DNA of 64,000 nt from Brienomyrus brachyistius (GCF_023856365.1 NC_064551.1:188501-252500); one strand, 5' to 3'. Shown: positions 1 to 13,900, counted from the first letter of the stretch. Program-made: numbers and translations. The notes: generated by a model not told the origin, from the sequence alone.

Positions 1-162
1 TAGGGAGGGAGAGGGATGTGGCAGAGAAGCCTCGGTGATCCAGGGGCAAGCAGCAAGGCCTCAGCAGGGCACAGGGCTGCCCTACTAGAGCAGCAAGCAA
101 AAAGGCTTCAAACTGCTTGTAACTCTGCAGATTTGTAAGAGCTCTGCAAGACCTTCGGAAAA

Positions 163-460
163 CGGAATACAGACGGCTGTTAATACCAGGGGCAGAATGG
201 TAACAAAAGGCAACTCGGGAATTTGCCACTGACCGGAGGTGGAGGGGGTCGCCCTTTGGAATATAGAATACGGAGTACTATTTATAGCAGGGGCGGATTG
301 GTAACATATACCAGCTTGAAAATTTGCCATTGACTGAAGCAAGGGGGGTTGTTCCCTTCGGAATATGGAATATGGAGTACTGTTAATACCAGGGGCAGAA
401 CGGCAACAAAAGGCAACTCAGGAATTTGCCACTGACTGGGGGGCGGGGGTCTCCCTTAGT
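163..460. repeat. ~100-bp tandem repeat, three diverged units
   Basis: Three consecutive units start near 163, 258 and 359. Each holds a GGAATA-type start, a 'CAGGGGC' core, a 'GGTAACA'-like motif, 'AATTTGCCA(C/T)TGACT' and a G-rich end. Units 1 and 3 resemble each other more than either resembles unit 2, so the array is old. It lies in tgfb3 intron 4. Confidence 0.75.
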
Positions 461-550
461 ACATTTTGCTGCCAGCAGGGGGGTGAGGTCCACGAAATTC
501 AGCATTATCCATTAATCTCCTTCAATTGACCTGGAATCACATGAGATTGA

Positions 551-696
551 CCGACAGACTGGTCAGCCCTGGTATAATGGCTATATAATGCCTAGGTTGC
601 GGTAGAAAGACCTGCCTTCACCAGAGAGGCCTACAGATGGCCAGCCCTGGTATAACGGCTATATAATGCTAGGGTTAGGGTAGAAAGACCCGCTTG
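551..696. repeat. 78-bp tandem duplication
   Basis: Two units share 'CAGCCCTGGTATAA', 'GGCTATATAATGC' and 'GGTAGAAAGACC'. The repeated core begins near 561 and again near 639, a period of 78 nt. The units have mismatches and are not functional as far as I can see. Confidence 0.8.
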
Positions 697-1002
697 GTGT
701 ATAACGAACTAATGTAAAAATGGTTTTTAAAGTAGCAAAAAGATTAATGGTTAAAACATGCATCATAAAGATAATGCCTATCATCCTCAGAGGTTAGTGG
801 TGGGCACAAAATTATATTATGTTTTAAGATCACATTTGCATTCCGGGTCCTGGTTAGCTCTGGTTTGCTCTGTGTTTTTGCACCTCTTTATTTAAAGCGG
901 CTTCCTTCTTTACGGTAGGAAGTATTATTGCTATTTCCGAATGCACCTTGCTGACGCCACCCCTGCGCTTACTTTTCTAAAAAAACACTCTCCCGTGGAG
1001 CG

Positions 1003-1082
1003 CAGCTACGATGTCAGTTCATTGTTGCTTTAATAGCCTCTACAGCTACGATGTCAGTTCATTGTTGCTTTAATAGCCTCTA
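1003..1082. repeat. 40-bp exact tandem duplication
   Basis: The block starting CAGCTACGATGTCAG at 1003 repeats at 1043 with no mismatch that I can see, so the duplication is recent. Confidence 0.9.
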
Positions 1083-1872
1083 CTTTTCTGTGAAAGCGTT
1101 CCATTTGTTGTTAGGACATCGCTGGTAGGATCTGCTGTCATTCAATTTGGGTAAAGACGCTGGGTGGTCAGGTTCCGTTCTGTGTGAACGACCACTTTCC
1201 AGCTGAACTTGCTCCCAGACATTTTGTCCTTCATAATCACTTCACTTGTATTTGACCCAGACAGTTCTAGCAGCGCAAAAATGTGGCAAACTGACTTGTT
1301 GGAAATGATGGCGCCAGGAGGGATGTCCCTAACCTTTCCCGTGCAGCAACCACCCATTCGGTTCATAATGATTTTTTGCATGAGGTTGCAAAACTGAGCT
1401 TAATTATACATGTGTGTCAGCAGTGGGTGTGGATTAAATAGGAACATCCTCTGATTAATTAGAGACTCCCCGTGCTTTTGGCCATATTTTCCACCACAAA
1501 GCATTAGAGTTTGGACCTGATGTCCATTGTTTTGATTGCTTTGCATCTTAGTTGGTAAAGTGTAGTGTTTGAATTTTTTCCAAAGTTTAATTGTTTAAAT
1601 TATTAAGATAAAAATGAGAAAAACATTCTCAACACAAATTCTTTTTGGACAGTTTTGGAAAAATGTATGCTTCCTTAGTTTAATGCATTTTGATAGAGGA
1701 TAAATGAACATCTCAAGAAAAGCCCGTTCTCTGATACCAGAGCAACATGTGCTTTTCTGTTTTCCAGATCATTCCTCACTTATTAGCCCATGAATAACAG
1801 TAAAAGAAGAGGAAACTGTTTGCTGATTGCTAGGGGATAGAGGGCTGACAGACCCCTGATCTATTATCTGAC

Positions 1873-1980
1873 CTTTGAATTTGACATCAAGTGCTTCCTT
1901 CACGTTCTTGATGATGTTGCCGTTGGGATCTAAGGTGTTGCAGGGGCAGTGGACACTAACTTCCAGGCCCTTGTTGGTTT
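1873..1980 (-). CDS. tgfb3: tgfb3 exon 4
   Basis: The 108 nt lie between a pyrimidine-rich CCTCCAG acceptor and a GTCAGA donor. They encode a [12 protein letters not shown] segment with the C-x-C pair that links LAP chains, and end in KFKG. The donor is weaker than the others (GTCAGA), but phase 1 fits both the family and the preceding exons. Confidence 0.9.
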
Positions 1981-4900
1981 CTGGAGGACAACAGGAGCTC
2001 TGAGCATCATGGTAGAAGACTCACATTTCCACTCCAATGCTTTTTGGATTTCATTTTAGGGCAAAAATTACTGTCTTTCTCAAATAGTTAAAAGAAATTC
2101 CACAAAACACTCCCCTAGTTATACCAGTACATGATTTCCCAGGAGAGACACTCCACGCACCTCGATGTTTCAGCCACTGCCGCACTGTCGCAGTCACGTC
2201 GAAGGAGACCCACTCAGGGGTGCCCTTGGTCAACACGTTCTTGCCTCCAATGTAGCGCTGCTTAGCAATATGCTCATCTCGCTTTAGGATCTGCATTATG
2301 AGAGAAACAACATAGTGATTTGAAAGTTCATGTTGCTGCCAGATGCACATGAGTTAACAGCAGTAGAAAATTACCCCCATCTATGTGTCTCTCACTCAGT
2401 TTTTTCCCCTGAAACGAGAGGGATCACAGCAGGCTTACAGCAGAGGTGATGACTGAGCACCGAAGTCCCTAAGACAGTCAGCCATCCTGCTAAACTGTAT
2501 AGATAAGTACTAACCTACCAAAATATCACCCTCTACCTGTATGTATATTTCACTAAAAGGAGCAGAATGATCAGATTTAATTAAGGGTCCTTCATAATAC
2601 CTTCACAGCACCTGAAGACCTCCAAGGGAAACATTGGCACCACAAACAACCTGCAGACATGAATTCTGCATGTATAACCAAGACCAGTTATAGGTTGACA
2701 GTCAGCTGGAGCTGTTATTGCTGCCAGGTCTAGAATCAAGTTCTTTCCTTCACCAAAGTTTTGTGTGTATGATCATTTCTTTGACTTTCAGTTTCTCTGT
2801 TTTTGAATTGTTCTCTCTTTATGATGTTGCACTGCATCTCAATACATCCATGTAAAGCACCTTGAGGTGATTCTGTTGCACTATAAAAAACCAAAATGAT
2901 TTGAATTGAATCCAAGATCTAATCAAGATCAGGTAGATTCCTTTTCCCATGTGATCAGTTTAAGCTTCCTAACATAAACACCTCTGAGCAAATAGAACTT
3001 TGCATCCATTCTGCCATGAGCAAAAAGACAAATTGTATGTTGCTATTCAAATATTATTATTTACATGTAAGAAGAAATCACATTTCTTCCATATTCAGTA
3101 AGTCAAGTCAGGTCACGTTTATTTGTGTAGCACATTTTCATACACCAAGGTCATTCACAGTGCTTTACAGAATTGAAAATTAATAGTATAAGTAAAAATA
3201 CACATTAGTAAATGCATATAAATAAATATGAAAAAAGATTATTAAAAATTAAAATAGCAAAACATTTTTAAAGAAATATTAAAAGTGCAAAACTGTCAGC
3301 TGCATCTACTATGTGAAAGTAGTAGGAAATAAAAATTTTCATTAAGGGCTTAAAAATAAGTAGTAACATTTGGCGCATTTTTATGTTCAGTAGAAGGAGG
3401 TTCCAGCGTCTGGCAGCGAAACGAAAGTGCCCTCTCACACTGACTTGTGTCTTTAGTCACCAGCTGACCAGTCGCTACAGATCTAAGAGATCTATCAGGC
3501 TTATATTCTTCAAAGATATCAGCAATATAATTTGGGGCTAAACCATTTAGTGATTTGTAGACTGTAAGTAGCACATTGAAATCAATTCAGTAGGAAACAG
3601 GGAGCCAGTGTAAGGATCTGAGAACTGGAGTAATGTGCTCTCTCTTCTTGGGGTTAGTTAGGAAACAGGGAGCCGGTGTAAGGATCTGATAACTGGAGTA
3701 ATGTGCGCTCTCTTCTTGGGGTTAGTTAGGAAACAGGGAGCCGGTGTAAGGATCTGAGAACTGGAGTAATGTGCTCTCTCTTCTTGGGGTTAGTTAGGAA
3801 ACAGGGAGCCGGTGTAAGGATCTGAGAAGTGGAGTAATGTGCTCTCTCTTCTTGGGGTTAGTTAGGAAACAGGGAGCCGGTGTAAGGATCTGAGAACTGG
3901 AGTAATGTGCTCTCTCTTCTTGGGGTTAGTTAGGAAACAGGGAGCCGGTGTAAGGATCTGAGAACTGGAGTAATGTGCTCTCTCTTCTTGGGGTTAGTTA
4001 GGAAACAGGGAGCCGGTGTAAGGATCTGATAACTGGAGTAATGTGCGCTCTCTTCTTGGGGTTAGTTAGGAAACAGGGAGCCGGTGTAAGGATCTGATAA
4101 CTGGAGTAATGTGCTCTCTCTTCTTGGGGTTAGTTAGGAAACAGGGAGCCGGTGTAAGGATCTGATAACTGGAGTAATGTGCTCTCTCTTCTTGGGGTTA
4201 GTTAGGAAACAGGGAGCCGGTGTAAGGATCTGATAACTGGAGTAATGTGCTCTCTCTTCTTGGGGTTAGTTAGGAAACAGGGAGCCGGTGTAAGGATCTG
4301 AGAACTGGAGTAATGTGCTCTCTCTTCTTGGGGTTAGTTAGGAAACAGGGAGCCGGTGTAAGGATCTGAGAACTGGAGTAATGTGCTCTCTCTTCTTGGG
4401 GTTAGTTAGGAAACAGGGAGCCGGTGTAAGGATCTGATAACTGGAGTAATGTGCTCTCTCTTCTTGGGGTTAGTTAGGAAACAGGGAGCCGGTGTAAGGA
4501 TCTGATAACTGGAGTAATGTGCTCTCTCTTCTTGGGGTTAGTTAGGAAACAGGGAGCCGGTGTAAGGATCTGATAACTGGAGTAATGTGCTCTCTCTTCT
4601 TGGGGTTAGTTAGGAAACAGGGAGCCGGTGTAAGGATCTGAGAACTGGAGTAATGTGCTCTCTCTTCTTGGGGTTAGTTAGGAAACAGGGAGCCGGTGTA
4701 AGGATCTGAGAAGTGGAGTAATGTGCTCTCTCTTCTTGGGGTTAGTTAGGAAACAGGGAGCCGGTGTAAGGATCTGAGAACTGGAGTAATGTGCTCTCTC
4801 TTCTTGGGGTTAGTTAGGAAACAGGGAGCCGGTGTAAGGATCTGAGAACTGGAGTAATGTGCTCTCTCTTCTTGGGGTTAGTTAGGAAACAGGGAGCCGG

Positions 4901-7900
4901 TGTAAGGATCTGAGAACTGGAGTAATGTGCTCTCTCTTCTTGGGGTTAGTTAGGAAACAGGGAGCCGGTGTAAGGATCTGATAACTGGAGTAATGTGCTC
5001 TCTCTTCTTGGGGTTAGTTAGGAAACAGGGAGCCGGTGTAAGGATCTGAGAACTGGAGTAATGTGCTCTCTCTTCTTGGGGTTAGTTAGGAAACAGGGAG
5101 CCGGTGTAAGGATCTGAGAACTGGAGTAATGTGCTCTCTCTTCTTGGGGTTAGTTAGGAAACAGGGAGCCGGTGTAAGGATCTGAGAACTGGAGTAATGT
5201 GCTCTCTCTTCTTGGGGTTAGTTAGGAAACAGGGAGCCGGTGTAAGGATCTGAGAACTGGAGTAATGTGCTCTCTCTTCTTGGGGTTAGTTAGGAAACAG
5301 GGAGCCGGTGTAAGGATCTGATAACTGGAGTAATGTGCTCTCTCTTCTTGGGGTTAGTTAGGAAACAGGGAGCCGGTGTAAGGATCTGAGAACTGGAGTA
5401 ATGTGCTCTCTCTTCTTGGGGTTAGTTAGGAAACAGGGAGCCGGTGTAAGGATCTGAGAACTGGAGTAATGTGCTCTCTCTTCTTGGGGTTAGTTAGGAA
5501 ACAGGGAGCCGGTGTAAGGATCTGATAACTGGAGTAATGTGCTCTCTCTTCTTGGGGTTAGTTAGGAAACAGGGAGCCGGTGTATGGATCTGAAAACTGG
5601 AGTAATGTGCTCTCTCTTCTTGGGGTTAGTTAGGAAACAGGGAGCCGGTGTATGGATCTGAAAACTGGAGTAATGTGCTCTCTCTTCTTGGGGTTCATTA
5701 GGATTCTAGTATCAGATTTTTTTTACTGAGTTGAAGTTGTTTGATGGACTTTTGGGGAGGACTTGTCAGGAGATCATTATAATAATCCAATTTACTCCAT
5801 CGTCCGCATAAGAATAATAAACTACCTTGCTGTCTCTAAGAACTTGGCCAAGTGGAAGCTTAAAAGGTTTAATTAGTTAAAAGGTCAATTGATCCTTGAA
5901 GGGCTCCATAAGTCATGGTGGTACGTTTGGACTCATAACTATCTATAGTGATAGAATAATACCTGCTTTTCAGTACAATCTGAACTATAGCTACACTTAT
6001 ACCTATAATTTTTCAAGGCATGTGAAGGAGAACAGGATAAAACAAAAAGGTTACATGTTCTTTTTATCCTGTCTGGGAAATTCAATGCATCTTCCTTTGC
6101 TTTACCCTAGTGGAATACTGCATGGGAGATTGTGAGTAGGTCTCCATAAAGGGGTAATGGATTACTCATGCTTTTAAAGCCAACACCTGGAAAACCTACC
6201 TGATACAGCTCGATTCTTTGCTCATTCCTCTGAGCATGGACATTGGGAACTCGGAGTACACGGAACTCCGCCCGGAAGAGGTTGGTGGAGTTCCTCTCCA
6301 TGGAGGAAACATTGAAAGGAAAGACCCTGGAGGTGACACTCTTCTGGCAACGGGGCAGATCATCTGTGGGAGTGATGAAGATCAAACTGTAATTGACCAG
6401 TTCGCAACCTACCATCTGCTCCCAGTGCATATGCACACGGCAGCATTATGCATTGTGGTGCGACAGCCGCAGGGCATGCCTTCACAGGTTAGTACAGTCA
6501 GAACCATTAGACATTCCTGGGGAATGCAGGCAGAATTATGGCCTTACAGAAACGGCAAATATGATCTAAATGATAAATCCTTTATTTGCCACTTGCACAA
6601 GTACATTGGAATTCTTCTCTTTGCCTACCCCATCTTGTTTTCCATAGCTGGGGGCGGAGGTGTCAGAGCACAGGGTTAGCCAATATGCAGCACCCCTACA
6701 GCTACGAGTTAATGGTCTTATCCAAGGACCCACCGTGCCTGTTCTACCGAGAGCTGGACTTAAACCACAGGCACAGAGACTTAGCCTGCTATACACTGTG
6801 CTTTTTTCATCTGGCATTTGTGTTTCCAGAGGAATGTGTCTTATTGAGGAGACGGCTGACGAGAAGTTTATGCTTCATCTTACTTGCTCTGTATAGCTTT
6901 GCATCTGATCTTATTATTGGAAGTCAAAGAGGAAGATACAGTCCTTGTTCTGCCTTTGAAGCAGTCAATATTTAAAGTTTCAAATCAAGTGCCATGTCTT
7001 GAGCCTACAAAATAATTTGTTCCTGTGTATTCAACTGGTGAGATAACAAGGATAAAACACAAGAACTATTTTTGCATTTATAACAGAAGACAGTGGAATT
7101 TAGAGGAACGGCATCCGTGGTACTTAATTGTAAATCAATGAATACAACAAAAATCGATGCTGAATTTAAAGATCATGTACCAGTTCTGACGATCTATTAC
7201 TTATCACATATATAGTCCTTTAGTCACTATCCACTTACCCTCATTACTGTGCCAAATGAAGCTAGTGATGCAACACATCCTGAGGGAATTGTGCCAAATC
7301 GAAAAACAGTAACTGAAGTGTTTTTTTCCATACTGTAGGCTGGGAGCACTTAGTGTTGAGTAATGTGGTAATTAGGCCGCATTTAACATAAAAAGCCATT
7401 GATAACTGTATGGCATGAAACAAACAGAACATATCCATGTGAGCGCCTTTCTGAGTGCCCGGGAAAGTAAAGACGACTTGGGAAATATCATTTTGCTGCT
7501 TGGACATACGGTTACTTTGGGGACACGGAGCATTAAGCGAAACTCTGACTCAATAAGCTCCCGGCTTCCAGCATCACAACGTTAAGATCCCGACACCTGC
7601 TCTGAATTATGCACTTCGACAAATTATCTCTCTGATTTAATGGCCAATTCACCCAGTGTTTTATAATTTCATACATTGCTTATGCCCATGTCTTTGCCAT
7701 AAAACTGTATAGCACATAACACTTATTTCATTCCTGCACATCATAAAAGTTGCCTTCCTCTGCTGTGCTTCCTGGCACGCGAATCACAGCTGGAATTTGG
7801 AAGTTTCACTCAATTTTACCGAAAGTGTTTAGCCTTAATCTAGAATTCACTTTAGTTTTTTGTAAGACAGATTGAGCTGCAGCAAAACTACAACTGATGA

Positions 7901-10900
7901 CCAGTAAATGGCTTATTCATAATAAAAAGCCAGGTGCAACAGACTAGAAGCAATGGGAGTAAACATGGCAGTTGAGACACTGAGATCGCAAAATGACTGA
8001 CTATTTACATATCATATCGATTTTACTCTCTATATTGTTCAGAAGTGCTGTGTATGCACTTAATTACATGCACTATATGTGCCATGTACCATGGCATAAC
8101 CCTTCTGAGTAAGAACCTTCCCCACTTCCACTATTGCAGACAGTACATACACTGTATGCACAGATGCACTTTAACTTGATACACTGTGCGCATCCTTTTT
8201 TGCAGTTTTCTTGTGTGATTTCCATCCGTCCATTTTCCAAACCGCTTATCCTACTGGGTCGCTGGGAGTCCGGAGCCTATCCCGGAAGCTATGGGCATGA
8301 CACAGGGGACAACCCAGGATGAGGGGGGGGGGGGCAGCCCATCGCAGTCTTGTATATTTTGTATATCTTTATCTTTTTCGATACTTTTTATTGGACTGAT
8401 ATTATGTTGACACTGGCACCATGAGGAAATCCTTGTACACTTGCTCCTTGGCAGATAATGCAGACTCTGCTTAAAGATCATGCACTTCTATATTTCCAGC
8501 TGAAGTATGATCCCTTCACCCATCATGGGGAATATTGAGCAGATCCCCCCCCAAACTAATTTAGCGTCCTCTCTTAGTATAAACATCCTCAGATATTTAA
8601 AAATGGTTGGAAAATTAGCTAGTGCCTCAGAGAAGCAGCTGAAGGAGAGACCTCTGTGCATGAGCTTGTCCACTAGACTGGACGGAGATGTAGGGTTTCC
8701 CTGTCTGAGGAGGTGAGACGTTCCTCATGCTCCAGGCCTATGCAGGACCTGTGCATCTTCTATCTATCCAGCTCTGATTTCACTGAGAATATGGATTTAA
8801 ATTTAACTCCTAAATAAACGTAATAGAAACTGATTGCCCAGTCCCAGAGTGGAAAAAACAGCCCTCCCAGTGACTCCCATTCCTTTTCTCCAAGTCTGCT
8901 TTGTTTGCACCTGTTAGAAATGTGTACATTCTTGGGAAGTTCTAAAGCAGAGAGGTCACCAAAGGCATGGCCATCACCAGGGAGTGGGTTAGGGTTAGGG
9001 TTAGGGTTAGGCATTACGGGACGCCTCAGCTCGGCATTACGGGACGCCACAGCGCGGCATTACGGGACGCCTCAGCTCGGCATTACGGGACGCCACAGCT
9101 CGGCATTACGGGACGCCTCAGCTCGGCATTACGGGACGCCTCAGCTCGGCATTAGGGGACGCCTCAGCTCGGCATTACGGGACGCCTCAGCTCGGCATTA
9201 CGGGACGCCTCAGCTCGGCATTACGGGACGCCACAGCGCGGCATTACGGGACGCCACAGCTCGGCATTACGGGACGCCTCAGCGCGGCATTAGGGGACGC
9301 CTCAGCTCGGCATTACGGGACGCCTCAGCTCGGCATTACGGGACGCCTCAGCTCGGCATTACGGGACGCCACAGCGCGGCATTACGGGACGCCTCAGCGC
9401 GGCATTAGGGGACGCCTCAGCTCGGCATTACGGGACGCCTCAGCTCGGCATTACGGGACGCCTCAGCTCGGCATTACGGGACGCCTCAGCTCGGCATTAC
9501 GGGACGCCACAGCTCGGCATTACGGGACGCCTCAGCTCGGCATTACGGGACGCCTCAGCTCGGCATTAGGGGACGCCTCAGCTTGGCATTACGGGACGCC
9601 ACAGCTCGGCATTAGGGGACGCCTCAGCTCGGCATTACGGGACGCCTCAGCTCGGCATTACGGGACGCCTCAGCTCGGCATTAGGGGACGCCTCAGCTCG
9701 GCATTAGGGGACGCCTCAGCTCGGCATTAGGGGACGCCTCAGCTCGGCATTACGGGACGCCTCAGCTCGGCATTACGGGACGCCACAGCTCGGCATTACG
9801 GGACGCCTCAGCTCGGCATTACGGGACGCCTCAGCGCGGCATTACGGGACGCCTCAGCTCGGCATTAGGGGACGCCACAGCTCGGCATTACGGGACGCCA
9901 CAGCTCGGCATTACGGGACGCCTCAGCTCGGCATTACGGGACGCCTCAGCGCGGCATTACGGGACGCCTCAGCTCGGCATTACGGGACGCCTCAGCTCGG
10001 CATTACGGGACGCCTCAGCTCGGCATTAGGGGACGCCTCAGCTCGGCATTACGGGACGCCGCAGCTCTGCATTACGGGACGCCGCAGCTCTGCATTACGG
10101 GACGCCTCAGCTCGGCATTACGGGACCCCTCAGCTCGGCATTACGGGACGCCTCAGCTCGGCATTACGGGACGCCACAGCGCGGCATTACGGGACGCCTC
10201 AGCGCGGCATTACGGGACGCCTCAGCTCGGCATTACGGGACGCCTCAGCTCGGCATTACGGGACGCCTCAGCTCGGCATTACGGGACGCCACAGCTCGGC
10301 ATTACGGGACGCCTCAGCTCGGCATTACGGGACGCCTCAGCTCGGCATTAGGGGACGCCTCAGCTCGGCATTAGGGGACGCCTCAGCTCTGCATTACGGG
10401 ACGCCTCAGCTCTGCATTACGGGACGCCTCAGCTCTGCATTACGGGACGCCTCAGCTCGGCATTACGGGACGCCTCAGCTCTGCATTACGGGACGCCTCA
10501 GCTCGGCATTACGGGACGCCTCAGCTCGGCATTACGGGACGCCACAGCGCGGCATTACGGGACGCCTCAGCGCGGCATTACGGGACGCCTCAGCTCTGCA
10601 TTACGGGACGCCTCAGCTCGGCATTACGGGACGCCTCAGCGCGGCATTACGGGACGCCTCAGCGCGGCATTACGGGACGCCTCAGCTCGGCATTACGGGA
10701 CGCCTCAGCGCGGCATTAGGGGACGCCTCAGCGCGGCATTAGGGGACGCCTCAGCTCGGCATTACGGGACGCCTCAGCTCGGCATTACGGGATGCCTCAG
10801 CTCTGCATTACGGGACGCCTCAGCTCGGCATTACGGGACGCTTCCAAACAACAAATGTTTGTGTCCCCGCACACAAAGCTCTAGTCTGCCTGTTACACTT

Positions 10901-13900
10901 CGCTCTCTCTTCCAGAGTGAGACACGGTGCCGCCCCCAGCCCTGGGTTCTGGCTGATCCCTCTTACGGCCCGGAATCTGGGATGTGATGGTGAGCTCCTG
11001 CCATCTGACTGAGCTGTTAACATTTCCTCCCTGTCTGGTCACCCACATTCCTTTGTCCAGGGAAAATACGAATCATTTTGTCTAAGTTCTCAGCCAAATA
11101 CATTCAGAGTGCCTTTTCTTCCTATGCATCACAATCAATTGAACTGTGAGAGTTCAGATCTCTGTCTATATTCAAATTAACTCTCTCACAAGTTTAGTTA
11201 ATGCTTTCAGAGTTTTTATGGGTTGGAAAGCATTTAGGTTATTTCAGGGTCTAAGGATTGGGCTTGAACCTGAGATTCTCCAGTATATTCCCAGCTGGAA
11301 TGGGATCTGCAGGAGTCTAATTGCTGGAACGTCTACAAACGAAAACAATGTAAACTTATTAAGAATGGGCAACAAATGTAGCACATGTGCTCTGTGATGC
11401 AATTGCAAAGTGTTCTGTATACAAGAATGTTCTGGCTTATGAAAGTCAGCTCAGTTTTCTTTACTTTGTGTTGGACTCAGTTACAGTGGCAATGGACGCT
11501 GGACACATTTCCATCGGGCAGTGTCCACTTACTCCATGGGGACGTTATATTTCTGGTGACACCCCAAACTATTAGTCTCTGACACTAATGCAGTGCAGGA
11601 TTAAAACAAAAACACAAGTGCCTTCATTCTAATGAAGGAAAAGCTCTGAGAAAAGCTTTAAGAAGTATATGTGAGACTGAAGATCACGTGATCCCTCTGC
11701 TTTGAGTCACTCTTAGCGTAATAAGGATTTCCACGATTGGGAGCCTCTCCTGTGGTGCTCAGGGGCTGCAGGAAGGCACAGTCTGGGTGGGGCACAAACA
11801 CAGGTGTACCTGCAGGCTGCTTCAGTAGTTAGTTATTCTTAATATCTGAGAGAAAGCTGAAGTACTCGGGTGAAAAGTGCTAAGCAGAGCAGGAGCCAGC
11901 TGGAGCTGGGCACCAACGTACTGATGTGACAGCTACTGATGAAAGCAACCAGCCCTTCGCATTATTGTACACTGACAAATGCCAAGTGGATTGAGCCACT
12001 TCCCATTGGGACTAAGCTGGAAATAATTACGCGCACACAGTAATATTGGGCAATGTTGATCACTTGGACTTTTTTTTACTTATTAGTGACAGTGCTCCAC
12101 CCAAACATGGCACTACAACAGCTCTAGGCCGGGAGTCCACAGTATTATCCAGTGTCTTAGCTTACAGAGTTATGTACGCAAAATAATAGGTACTCCAGAC
12201 TAGCAGATGGCACCATGTGAACAGCAAGGGGTGTGGAGCCTGAGGATCCGAAGATAGGAAGCTGCACATTAAAGTCGCAAACAGGGCATGTTGCCATTAA
12301 CTTCTGTGAGGTAATTATCTTGAATTGCCTCAAACATATGCATAGGTATAAAATAATACATCACAGTACTGCTACAAATAATAATAATAATAATAATAGT
12401 ACCTAAGGAACTATCTGACTTCAACTATAAAGCCCTTTTTTAAATAAACTGGTGAGGACCCAGATCTTTCAAAGAATTCCCGGGAATCTCGCCTCAGCTT
12501 GACTCTGCTGAAGCAAGCGAAGAACTGCTGTCCGACCAAACAGAGGCAATGGAAATGCCTCCAGCCCAGAGAACAATCCAGACACTGCCCCAATTCCAAG
12601 AGCTATGCATGCAGAACTCATTGGGGCACCCCGGCGGAATGAATATATGCATGGGGGGATGGCCATGGTGACAGAGCTCTGAGGCATGGCAGAGGGACGT
12701 AAATGGCTGAATGGATGAGGGGACTTCAGGTGAAGCGAATGCGGACCCAAGCTTAAGTAGCCTATTAATGACAGACCGAGGGAGAAAGATAAGGAAGAAA
12801 TAAAGAAGCAAGTTCTGTTTTACAGGCATGTGGAGGTGAGGCACCACAGCCGTGGATCTGGCTTGACCTCCTCTCCTCACACTAAATAGTGATGTAATGT
12901 ATGATCTGTTTTCTGAGTCCATAATGGAGCATGTCCGCAGTGTGTAGTTGCCTCAGGGCAGAACACAGTCCAACACGAATGTGGCATGAATACATCTTCA
13001 TGGCAAGGACAGAGGGGATCTCATTTACATCCTCTGCCATCAGCTACAGTCAGCGGCGGGTTTAGATGCTGAGAAGCTAGAATGTCTATTCTTCGTAAAT
13101 TATTTTCTCTTATATAGGCCTGCATTAACTACACAGAAATAAATATTCCATAGTGGAACATTTTAAGTGTTTTTTACAAACTGATAGCCCTGTATTAAGA
13201 CCTAAGGAGAGAGTGTAACTCCATAACTTATTCAACCTGTTTTAATCTAGAACAGCAATCCTGAGACTGGAATGTCACTGGCTATAAAATGGATTGGGAG
13301 GCCATAGTTTCCACACTGACTGCCCTCCAGACACCAGCCACTGGTCAGCCTCCAGTGGCTGCCCCCCCTCCCCCCGCTTTGTGCAGTGACAGGACCGAGC
13401 CTCCATTCCGAGCTCGCTGTCTGCTGGCAAGACCTGCTCACCGATGGGGTGCGGGTGGGGGTTTGGGGGGGCTACCACCAGACCGAGATTTTAACATTTC
13501 CTCCGCGTCTCATTCTCCCATCCAGGGAATCTACGACTCACACTGTCTGGGCTTGATTTTCTGGAAAACTTGGACATCTGGAAAGAGGGGCTGGATTTGT
13601 TGAAAAGGGGAGTGACAAAATGACTCATGATAGAATAACCTAACAATAAGAAGTGGAGTGGTCAAGTTTGGAGAATATCACCCCTCCCCCCGGAGCCAGC
13701 TCAGGTGTCAGCCACATCATTTTGTCCTTTGTTAAGCCAAAACGCGGTTTATATATAACCCCACAACTGTGTTCAATTTCCTAATGCTAATCTCTGGAAA
13801 AGCGACTTAGTGCTGATTTCAGTTTGACTAAACGGAAATACCAGCCTACAGTACAGCCTTTGCGCGCGGGAGAGTGGTAGTGCTTGGAGGAGAAAAAAAA

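Larger units (their letters stand above)
1..1872 (-). other. tgfb3: tgfb3 intron 4 (partial) with small tandem repeats
   Basis: This is the sequence 3' of the exon 4 donor on the minus strand. I looked for the remaining tgfb3 exons (RGD-containing linker, furin site, cysteine-rich mature domain) and found none, so they must lie beyond the left edge. The stretch holds three small tandem duplications, listed separately. I recognise no gene or mobile element in it. Confidence 0.75.
3105..5810 (-). mobile_element. 5'-truncated L2/Rex-like LINE with internal minisatellite
   Basis: Read on the minus strand, 5' to 3': remnants of reverse-transcriptase C-terminal coding (KSIKQLQL at about 5740), the 68-bp tandem block, then [15 protein letters not shown], and a 3' tail with GTAAAGCACTGTGAATGACC and terminal TTGAC-type repeats near 3105. 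The order matches the end of ORF2 in teleost L2/CR1-type LINEs. The reading frame is broken by stops and frameshifts, so the copy is dead. It lies in the same orientation as tgfb3, in intron 2. Confidence 0.8.
2291..6199 (-). other. tgfb3: tgfb3 intron 2
   Basis: Intron of 3,909 nt. About 2.7 kb of it is a LINE inflated by an internal minisatellite (3105-5810), and a second LINE tail lies at 2816-2912. I recognise nothing in 2297-2815 or 5811-6199. Confidence 0.8.

Noticed and set aside
6218..6679. 153-codon plus-strand open frame over tgfb3 exon 2
   Set aside because: Antisense to a confirmed exon and running into a SINE.
8905..9408. 167-codon open frame in the 23-bp minisatellite
   Set aside because: Arises from the repeat alone (period 69 nt = 23 codons), lies in intron 1 on the opposite strand to tgfb3, and has no start context or homology.
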